A program made the translations under genes and the position numbers. From positions 1-45,680 of the IMG/VR virus record IMGVR_UViG_3300043395_000503: 45,680 nt of DNA; one strand, written 5' to 3'. Origin of the DNA: a virus. The notes under the pieces were generated by a model that was not told the origin of the DNA, made no database searches, and worked only from the letters and a program-made list of their open reading frames with translations. Below, in pieces: positions 39,967-45,680 of the stretch (positions are counted from its first letter, which is position 1; each line of letters opens with the position of its first letter).

Positions 39967-41786
39967 TAGCGTAGAAATCCAAGTTGTTTAAGCGCCCATT
40001 TAAGGTTGTTTTGGGACAGCAGGGGTTGACCAGATTTAACCGAAGACCCCCTTGGCTTAGTGATACCGCCTTGACCGTTGCCTATGGGTTTTGAACGAGG
40101 TATAGGTGTAGGTATAATTTGAGGTGTAGGTCCAGTGTAGGTATGCCTTACTGGAGGTTTATTCATGTCTTCTCTGCGCTGAACAGCAGCGCTTAAAGCT
40201 CCTGTTGCTAAAGACACTGGGCCAGTTACAGGAGCAAACCCTGGATTAAGAGAAGCGAGACCTGTATAACCAGAAACTGCTTGCAATCCACTAGCTAGAC
40301 GTTGACCTGGAGTATTTGCTTGTACTGCTCCTTGAGTACCGGCAAAGGCGTCAGCTGCATCGAAAAGGATAGGCACACCACCAAGAACAGCAGCAGCTTT
40401 ACCGATTGCCGGAATTTTATTAGGAAGAGTTGGTGCATTGACAGGTAGCTCTGTTGAAGATGCCTGACCTAAGTCAGTAGCATATTTTTGAAGAAGAGCT
40501 TTTTTCCTAGCAGCGTCAGCTTGAGCAGTAAGCCTTGTATTTTCAGCCCTACGGGCATTAGATGGCCTTGAAGCTTCCTGTACGATTCTTACTGGCCCTC
40601 CAGTGGTCTGGGTTGTATCCCCCAGAGTGGATTGCTTTAACGCAAGCTTCTGATAATGATCTCTAGCTTCAGCTAAAACTTCTCTTTCAGCTTGGTCTAA
40701 AGAATCCTTAGGACTCATGCCACTACGGTTAAGCTCTACTGCACGTACACGGGCAACTTCACTATTCTCAGCAGCTCGTTGCTGAGCTTGGTCTTCAAAC
40801 CATCTATCTCTAGCTTCAATAGAGTCCTGAGATACTCTAGCTGGATCCTTAGGAGCTGTAAGCTGTGGTGTAAGTGGATTTGAATCTTGCTTAAGTTCCC
40901 TAAGACCTTCATTGGCAGCAAGATAGTTACCACTATACCTTACCGGATTTATGTTGAGGCCTCTATGAGTCATGTAAGCGTCATAAGCTGCTTGCAAGTC
41001 CCCATCTGACATGTTAAGAGCTTTCAGTACTCTGGGGTCAAATGTAGGGTCTGATCCATGACCTCTATTTAAGAAGCCAATTTCATCTACTAGATTTTCG
41101 GCACTGACACCTGCTCCACCTACACGAATTTTGACACCTGGAATATCCGGATCATCTATAGTAGTTTCCATAGCAGCAAAACCATGGCCCCGATCAACCT
41201 CAGAGGTTCGTCCTCCATTGCCAAAGGAAGAGCGAAGCATATCCCTTGTTCTGTTAGCTTGAGTTTTAGCAGACTCAAAATTGGGACTACTAGGACTGCG
41301 TGAGTACACACCTCCATTAGGAGTGGATGGTGTGCGCTCCATTGCAGAAAAGACCCTCTCACGCAATGCCTCTATATTTTCACCTTTGGCTGGTTTCTTA
41401 TTACCCCACTCTAATTCACGAAGCCTTCTAAAATCTTTTAGAAAGTCATCTCCAAACCGCTCTTTTAGATAGAGCTGCTCGTCAGGTTTGATGTCCTCGC
41501 GAGCCGCCCTCATGTCCATACCCCTAAGAGAACCAGAGCTGCTTATAGAAGGCTGAAACATCGGGTTGGAGATTACGTTTCGATAATCAGCACCAGTGGC
41601 TTCACTGATTTGAGCTGAAGTCTTGCCTTCGTTTTTTAACTGAATAACATAGTTGGTTAGATCATCCAACGATGCGTAGGTTGTTGGTATATGCCCCAGC
41701 TGTTGCATCTGCTTGAACCATTTATTCTTTTTAGAGTCAATAGTTGCAACTGATCTATTGCCGGGCTTATTGAGCCTTTCCGCCAT
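39966..41786 (-). CDS. 606-residue protein with HTH-like N-terminus and DRGH motif, unknown function
   Basis: An N-terminal segment (DDLTNYVIQLKNEGKTSAQI SEATGADYRNVISNP) has the look of a helix-turn-helix. A middle region contains SEVDRGHGFAAME, followed about 90 residues later by NYLAANEGLREL, which recalls the DRGH and Asn-helix motifs of His-Me finger nucleases. The C-terminal third is Ala/Pro-rich with a hydrophobic patch (GKAAAVLGGVPILFDAADAF). It starts just after a terminator. It could be a virion or injected protein with nuclease activity. This is inference from motifs only. Confidence 0.7.
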   Translation of the reverse strand: MAERLNKPGNRSVATIDSKKNKWFKQMQQLGHIPTTYASLDDLTNYVIQLKNEGKTSAQISEATGADYRNVISNPMFQPSISSSGSLRGMDMRAAREDIKPDEQLYLKERFGDDFLKDFRRLRELEWGNKKPAKGENIEALRERVFSAMERTPSTPNGGVYSRSPSSPNFESAKTQANRTRDMLRSSFGNGGRTSEVDRGHGFAAMETTIDDPDIPGVKIRVGGAGVSAENLVDEIGFLNRGHGSDPTFDPRVLKALNMSDGDLQAAYDAYMTHRGLNINPVRYSGNYLAANEGLRELKQDSNPLTPQLTAPKDPARVSQDSIEARDRWFEDQAQQRAAENSEVARVRAVELNRSGMSPKDSLDQAEREVLAEARDHYQKLALKQSTLGDTTQTTGGPVRIVQEASRPSNARRAENTRLTAQADAARKKALLQKYATDLGQASSTELPVNAPTLPNKIPAIGKAAAVLGGVPILFDAADAFAGTQGAVQANTPGQRLASGLQAVSGYTGLASLNPGFAPVTGPVSLATGALSAAVQRREDMNKPPVRHTYTGPTPQIIPTPIPRSKPIGNGQGGITKPRGSSVKSGQPLLSQNNLKWALKQLGFLR

Positions 41787-41793
41787 ATCTCAT

Positions 41794-41820
41794 AAAAAAA
41801 AACCACCCCTTGCGGAGCGG
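41794..41820 (-). terminator. Rho-independent terminator upstream of the 606-residue gene
   Basis: On the minus strand CCGCTCC pairs with GGGGTGG (two G-U pairs) around a GCAA tetraloop and is followed by nine T. It lies downstream of the 247-residue gene and 8 bp before the next ATG, so transcription of the terL group must rely on read-through or a promoter not seen here. Confidence 0.8.
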
Positions 41821-41830
41821 CTGATACTTA

Positions 41831-41847
41831 TGTGTACAGGTTGATCA
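41831..41847 (-). repeat. TGATYAACCTGTACACA element, copy 2 (at a stop codon)
   Basis: TGATCAACCTGTACACA starts at the stop codon of the 247-residue gene and is followed by the terminator. It matches the element at 35485-35501 at 16 of 17 bases. Confidence 0.6.
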
Positions 41848-42588
41848 ATCAAGACCAAGACGCCGACGCCTAATGCGTTCAGCAAGAGTCATTCCCTTAG
41901 AAGCCTTGTCGTACTTCTTGGGCTGATTAGGAGACGGAGGAGCCGAAGGAGATGCAGGTTTTGCAGGCTCATTAGAAAGGTTCGTGTCCTTTCCGAATGC
42001 AACAGGTGTCTGATTAGCTGGCTTCTTATCAGCGTAGTTCTTGTCTACTTTTGTGGATGGGTTAACGCCAGTGTCGGTTCCTGCGTAGTTAGCACGCTTG
42101 GCTAGTTGATCAGGTGCCTCACCTCTTTTGTACCCAAAGGTCTTTTCAAAGAGGTTGCCACGGTAGTCTTTGTTCTGGTTCTTCATACCAGCATTAGACT
42201 GAGGCTTCTCAGTAACTGATGCAGTCGTAGTAGAAGTGCTAGTAGAAGCGTATGTACGACCACCACTGGAAGGCTTAGGAGCAGGTTTAGCAGCAGGCTT
42301 AGGAGCTACCTTGGACTTAAGACGCCCAGTGTTACCGTCGTAGGTATTACCTTGGGCATCTTGGTAGTCAGCCACTTTGGGCTTTGATGCAGGTTTTGTG
42401 GAGGTCTTAGTGGTTGGTTTAGAGATAGGCTTAGCACCACCAACAGTTTCCCCTTTAGTCTTAGAACCGCCAGAAGTCTGGGCTCCCTTTTGACCACGCT
42501 TAGGTTTGTTGGCAGCTTTAGCAGCAGCTTCACGCTGGCGTTGCATCTCCATTTGCTTACGCCGCTGCTCAGGTGTTAATGCAGGCAT
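41845..42588 (-). CDS. 247-residue Lys/Pro/Ala-rich protein of unknown function
   Basis: A very basic, low-complexity protein: MPALTPEQRRKQMEMQRQRE, then repeated KP/AKP/TKP motifs (SKPTTKTSTKPASKPK, APKPAAKPAPKPS) and a C-terminal RIRRRRLGLD. The composition resembles histone H1-like or disordered DNA-binding proteins. It is followed by a strong terminator. It may bind DNA or be a disordered virion protein; no domain supports a specific call. Confidence 0.7.
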   Translation of the reverse strand: MPALTPEQRRKQMEMQRQREAAAKAANKPKRGQKGAQTSGGSKTKGETVGGAKPISKPTTKTSTKPASKPKVADYQDAQGNTYDGNTGRLKSKVAPKPAAKPAPKPSSGGRTYASTSTSTTTASVTEKPQSNAGMKNQNKDYRGNLFEKTFGYKRGEAPDQLAKRANYAGTDTGVNPSTKVDKNYADKKPANQTPVAFGKDTNLSNEPAKPASPSAPPSPNQPKKYDKASKGMTLAERIRRRRLGLD

Positions 42589-42590
42589 GA

Positions 42591-42917
42591 TTAGTTAATA
42601 TGAGATAGAATGAGGTTCTCTCTAGGTGTAATACCAAAGGTTGCTCTCATCCATGAGAGCCAGTTGTTGCTTCCCTTAGCCTGATTGCATTTACGACAGG
42701 ACGGTACAAGGTTGTTCGTAAAAGAGTGTCCGCCATAACAACGAGGACGGACATGATCAATAGTGAGTTCATCAGGTTCATGTTTAATACCACAATAGAC
42801 ACATTGAAATTCAAATGCTTCTTTAATTGCATGACGATGGAGCCGTTTTGCTTCGGAGCTTGTCATGGCTTGCAAGTTGTGGAGATAATGATCAGGGCTA
42901 GGGAATAGCGGTGTCAT
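42591..42917 (-). CDS. HNH endonuclease
   Basis: A 108-residue HNH nuclease with zinc cysteines C39/C42 (QCVYCG) and C74/C77 (SCRKC), the catalytic DH pair at 54-55 (LTIDHVRPRCYGG) and the Asn helix NNLVP. Free-standing HNH genes in phages are often homing endonucleases, but those next to terminase genes can take part in packaging. It lies between the small terminase and the terL group. Confidence 0.93.
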   Translation of the reverse strand: MTPLFPSPDHYLHNLQAMTSSEAKRLHRHAIKEAFEFQCVYCGIKHEPDELTIDHVRPRCYGGHSFTNNLVPSCRKCNQAKGSNNWLSWMRATFGITPRENLILSHIN

Positions 42918-42919
42918 GA

Positions 42920-43174
42920 CTAGGCGTACTTCTTACCAGTTCTTGGACGACGACGGTTAGCTGAAGGGGATTCAAGCTTGCCTTTATTAGGACCTGTATG
43001 GGAGGCATCTTTACCATCACCATTACCGTATGTACCAAGTTTTCTGTTCAGCTCATTAGCTGCAGTACGAATCTTGAGACCGTTATTTGTCTTGTTATAT
43101 TTAGCCTGTTGCTTAAGACGACGCTTATTGGCAGCAGGGTTTTGTTTGTAGTAGTTAGCTGTACGACTTGCCAT
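42920..43174 (-). CDS. 84-residue basic protein between small terminase and HNH
   Basis: From the ATG at 43174: MASRTANYYKQNPAANKRRL KQQAKYNKTNNGLKIRTAAN ELNRKLGTYGNGDGKDASHT and a Lys/Arg-rich end. This arrangement (basic helix, GTYGNGDGKD, basic tail) is common in cyanophages beside HNH genes. Probably DNA-binding, but the function is not known. An earlier start at 43192 adds six residues. Confidence 0.75.
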   Translation of the reverse strand: MASRTANYYKQNPAANKRRLKQQAKYNKTNNGLKIRTAANELNRKLGTYGNGDGKDASHTGPNKGKLESPSANRRRPRTGKKYA

Positions 43175-43406
43175 ACAACCTCTTTTGTACAAGTTCGGGA
43201 TCTACCTTTGGCAGTACGGTCGCTAGTTTGTCTAGGGGGTTACCGTCATAAGCAACCCCACTAATGTCATTCTTAGCTAACCAGTCACAGGCAGCTTTCA
43301 GATCAGCTGTAGATGCCTCACCAGACTTAATTCGATTAAGCAACTCTTGAGTGACCATGTTATGAAGTTCATTGAACATGTCCTCTGTTGCCTTATTCTT
43401 AGCCAT
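43155..43406 (-). CDS. terS: Small terminase subunit (DNA maturase A), gp18-like
   Basis: An 83-residue helical protein (MAKNKATEDMFNELHNMVTQ ELLNRIKSGEASTADLKAAC DWLAKNDI) with the pattern of T7-like DNA maturase A, which recognises the genome ends for packaging. The ATG at 43406 is preferred to a TTG at 43418. It follows the lysis cassette, as gene 18 follows 17.5 in T7. Confidence 0.82.
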   Translation of the reverse strand: MAKNKATEDMFNELHNMVTQELLNRIKSGEASTADLKAACDWLAKNDISGVAYDGNPLDKLATVLPKVDPELVQKRLYGKSYS

Positions 43407-43632
43407 TTCTAAGGACAATCTGATCTAGTTTATTTTCGATGCGGATCATATGATCCTCCATCTTTTGTAGTGCAGAGGTAAGCTCCTCACGCTGGACGTA
43501 CTTCTCAGCGATTCGTAATTCAACCTGATCAATACGCTTATCGACTTCAGAGATACGACCGTGCATACGTGAATGTAGAGCTACGACTGCAGTGAAGACA
43601 GCTACAGTGCCTGAAACTATTGCTTCAATCAT
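43399..43632 (-). CDS. Holin-like or XhlA-like membrane protein with coiled coil
   Basis: 77 residues: one N-terminal transmembrane helix (IEAIVSGTVAVFTAVVALH), then a long charged coiled coil (RISEVDKRIDQVELRIAEKY, LQKMEDHMIRIENKLDQIVL). Its ATG overlaps the endolysin stop by 8 bp. Topology and position suggest a lysis protein such as a holin, holin partner or spanin-like protein. Confidence 0.65.
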   Translation of the reverse strand: MIEAIVSGTVAVFTAVVALHSRMHGRISEVDKRIDQVELRIAEKYVQREELTSALQKMEDHMIRIENKLDQIVLRNG

Positions 43633-44188
43633 GCTGCTCCATCAACCGAATTAGCTTTTGTGGGTAGATGGGATCTGTAGCGTAACCTTCACGCTTCAGT
43701 AGATACGCACAGTCTTCACGAGTAGCTGCTCGGTTGACACCTTTGTAGCCTTTGTAATCTTTGTACCATTGAGTGACAAGGTGAGCCACGCAATCGTATG
43801 GTGTAGCGAAATCTTGGAAAGAAGCCTTGATGGTTACAGGACCATTACCGTAGTCTTCCCAAGTAGTCTTGACCGTTCCCGGTCCCTTAATTCCAAAGAA
43901 GTTATTCTTACCAGATAGGGCAGTGCCATATGCACTTTCAAGAGCCCACTGTGCTGCCACAACCTCAGGAAATTTAGCTCCAGCCGCTGCTGCTGCTGCT
44001 TCAATACCATCCCAGGAATTAGAGAAGGTTTGAGTTGGGGGTTTAGCAGGAGGTTGCCTCCATAGCTTTACCCATTCCTGATTTTCAGAAAGGCCCTCCT
44101 CACCAAGCAGTTTCTCAAGGAGTTGGAGGGCTTTAACTTGGTTAGGCAGACCTTTGTAGTAGCGAGCTACGTCAGTCAGCTTAATCAT
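43625..44188 (-). CDS. Endolysin, glucosaminidase/muramidase (FlgJ-type, GH73)
   Basis: A 187-residue lysozyme-superfamily hydrolase. Residues 57-102 hold the GH73 core: SWDGIEAAAAAAGAKFPEVV, WALESAYGTALSG with the catalytic Glu at 84, and KNNFFGIKG. The C-terminal half (VKTTWEDYGNGPVTIKASFQ, YDCVAHLVTQWYKDYKGYKG) is typical of these enzymes. It has no signal peptide, so it needs a holin. Its start overlaps the previous membrane protein. Confidence 0.92.
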   Translation of the reverse strand: MIKLTDVARYYKGLPNQVKALQLLEKLLGEEGLSENQEWVKLWRQPPAKPPTQTFSNSWDGIEAAAAAAGAKFPEVVAAQWALESAYGTALSGKNNFFGIKGPGTVKTTWEDYGNGPVTIKASFQDFATPYDCVAHLVTQWYKDYKGYKGVNRAATREDCAYLLKREGYATDPIYPQKLIRLMEQHD

Positions 44189-44394
44189 TTTCGGTTCGTA
44201 AAAGCACGACGGAATCGACGAACTGTGTCATCTTCAGTACGGGTCTTACTGAAGTATGCAGCCGCCATCGAGATTGCTTGAGTGACACTGTTAGCACGAC
44301 GCTTCTTAGTCATGCCAAGGTACTCAGAAGAAATAAATAAAGCAAAAAAGGCCAAGGTCTCATAAGAAACCTTGACCCCAAGAATGGTGATCAT
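44185..44394 (-). CDS. Small membrane protein, holin candidate
   Basis: 69 residues with one hydrophobic helix (YETLAFFALFISSEYLGM) and a very basic C-terminus (KKRRANS, RRFRRAFTNRK), located just before endolysin with a 4-bp overlap. The pattern fits a small holin, though one helix and position are the only evidence. Confidence 0.6.
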   Translation of the reverse strand: MITILGVKVSYETLAFFALFISSEYLGMTKKRRANSVTQAISMAAAYFSKTRTEDDTVRRFRRAFTNRK

Positions 44395-44399
44395 TGTTT

Positions 44400-44945
44400 T
44401 TACTGCGATAGGGCGTCGTTACCAGAACCACCGAAGATCGTGTCTCCGGTAATTACAGTGCCGCTGGTAACACCATCAACAACAGGAATAGCGCCGTCAA
44501 TCGAAGCACCACTTTCCCAGTTATTGAAGCCAGCACTGGTGACGTAATCAGCAAGCTGCTCAGTGGTCGTTGTAAGGCTCAGGAAGGCCTCCTTATCGTT
44601 GCTCATGGCACGTATCAGGGAACGCCTCTCAAGCACGCTCTGAGGGGCAGCTAGGCCTGTCTCAGAAGCACGGGTGATATACCAGTCAGTTTGGGAAAGA
44701 AGAGAGCCAGCAGTTGCTTTGACTTGAGCGGTCCACTGTTCGACAAGTTGAGTGTGGTCTTTTGGATTACCTACACCCCAATAGAACCGTTGGTCGTACC
44801 AAGGCTCATCTGCGGTCTCGGTAATACCAAGTGCTGCCCGCTCCTCTACCGTAGCCAGTCGTAACCAGTTTGCTGGGTACTGAGTTCCATCTTCAGTTGT
44901 AAATGCCGCATCCAATGAGATGGGCTTTCCGTTTAGTAAGAACAT
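44400..44945 (-). CDS. Tail fibre-associated or assembly protein
   Basis: A 181-residue protein starting 5 bp after the fibre-like gene. MFLLNGKPISLDAAFTTEDG TQYPANWLRLATVEERAALG and the ATAGSLLSQTDWYITRASET segment resemble DUF4376-type tail fibre assembly proteins that chaperone or cap fibres. The Gly/Thr-rich C-terminus (GTVITGDTIFGGSGNDALSQ) is unusual for a pure chaperone and may be a virion part. Confidence 0.65.
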   Translation of the reverse strand: MFLLNGKPISLDAAFTTEDGTQYPANWLRLATVEERAALGITETADEPWYDQRFYWGVGNPKDHTQLVEQWTAQVKATAGSLLSQTDWYITRASETGLAAPQSVLERRSLIRAMSNDKEAFLSLTTTTEQLADYVTSAGFNNWESGASIDGAIPVVDGVTSGTVITGDTIFGGSGNDALSQ

Positions 44946-44950
44946 AATAG

Positions 44951-45680
44951 TTATCGTGCGCGGGCGTATTGGAAGGGCGACTCTGCGAAGGCGGCGTAAA
45001 TGAAAGTCTCACCGCTTGTGTTAATGGAAGCGTATGTACCACGCAACTTAAATCCGTTAGACAAGATGTCTACGTACACGCTTGCAGTAGTGTCTTCAGC
45101 AAAAGATTGATTGGCATAGAGATTACCATCGGCGGGGTTATATGTTGTGCTTCTCAGAGCATCTTTAATTATCCAGTCGCGTGCTCCTGAAGTGCTACGC
45201 AGCAAAAGCCATCTCGGCCTAAACCCGGTATAAACAAACGGACCATCTGCGCTGCCGTTGCCGGTGTAGGAACCGAAGGCGCTGTACCCCGCGACTGGGG
45301 CGAAGCAGTAATACACCGCATTGCCGCTAAGGCTTTGGTTAGAACCAACAGTGGTAGAAGTGACATTCCAAAGATTGGCGCCAGCATTGGTAGCTGGGGA
45401 AATGCTATTCAATAGAAGGTAAGAGTTGTTGGCCACTGTTCCAGCAGCTATAGCGTCTTTGTGATACACATACCAGCTATTCGGCGCCCCGTCTCTTTGC
45501 TTGGCAATAACCATTGCTGGAGCTACGCCTAAACCGTGGCCTACCGTTCCCGCAAAATAAGTGGCTGTGGCAATAGAAAATCCTGCACTCGGATTAGCCC
45601 GCACCTGCGCTGAGATGGTGCCAGCGGTGTTGGTGACGGTGCTGCTGCCGGCGTCCCAGGCCCAGCCAACGTAGGTATTG
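44951..45680 (-). CDS. C-terminal part of a tail fibre-like protein, N-terminus cut by window edge
   Basis: The frame is open through the right edge (NTYVGWAWDAGSSTVTNTAG TISAQVRANPSAGFSI at the edge) and carries repeated units common in cyanophage fibre proteins (GHGLGVAPAMVIAKQRDG, YCFAPVAGYSAFGSYTGNG, FVYTGFRPRWLLLRSTSGAR, GETFIYAAFAESPFQYARAR). An internal Met at 45604 is not the true start. It is probably the other end of the LamG-containing gene at 1-973, with missing sequence between. The sequence near the edge is GC-richer than the rest. Confidence 0.8.
   Translation of the reverse strand, partial: NTYVGWAWDAGSSTVTNTAGTISAQVRANPSAGFSIATATYFAGTVGHGLGVAPAMVIAKQRDGAPNSWYVYHKDAIAAGTVANNSYLLLNSISPATNAGANLWNVTSTTVGSNQSLSGNAVYYCFAPVAGYSAFGSYTGNGSADGPFVYTGFRPRWLLLRSTSGARDWIIKDALRSTTYNPADGNLYANQSFAEDTTASVYVDILSNGFKLRGTYASINTSGETFIYAAFAESPFQYARAR

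Overview
The window is nearly all of the genome of a T7-like podovirus that infects marine cyanobacteria (a cyanopodovirus related to P-SSP7 and Syn5 of Prochlorococcus and Synechococcus). It carries a single-subunit T7-type RNA polymerase and the T7 replication and morphogenesis genes in T7 order. It also carries the cyanophage cargo genes psbA (photosystem II D1), hli (high-light-inducible protein), a class I ribonucleotide reductase pair, a MazG-like hydrolase and thyX. Base composition is moderate except in the GC-richer sequence at the two window edges.

Almost every gene lies on the minus strand, so the genome reads from right to left. The early region starts just left of 36.2 kb. A sigma70-type promoter (36197-36225) is followed by a long untranslated leader and a chain of small overlapping genes (35648-33202), including a protein that joins a cyAbrB-like N-terminus to an ArdA-like C-terminus. 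Then come a winged-helix-like regulator, a tyrosine integrase, a partial tRNA-Leu attP-like sequence and the phage RNA polymerase. The replication region (29.3-20.9 kb) holds SSB, endonuclease I, primase-helicase, a DNA polymerase split into exonuclease and polymerase ORFs, the gp6-type exonuclease, MazG and RNR. The virion region (20.8-1 kb) holds portal, scaffold, hli, an RlpA-like gene, psbA, the major capsid protein, a strong terminator, the tail tubes, the internal core proteins and the tail fibre.

Reading continues at the right edge of the window (45.7-36.7 kb). This part holds the C-terminal part of a tail fibre-like protein, a lysis cassette, small terminase, an HNH endonuclease, three proteins of unknown function, large terminase and thyX. 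A fibre-like gene is cut by both window edges, and the two pieces do not join in frame. The window is therefore a linearised or incomplete assembly with some fibre sequence missing.

The only convincing plus-strand gene encodes a ribbon-helix-helix DNA-binding protein (36455-36688). It is divergent from the early promoter, which has a perfect 15-bp palindrome overlapping its -35 box. Together with integrase and the attP-like sequence this looks like a compact, undescribed lysogeny switch. Other notable signals are a candidate antisense RNA downstream of terL that shares 20 nt with the RNAP gene, a decamer repeated across the early region in one orientation, and a NrdB without the usual radical tyrosine.
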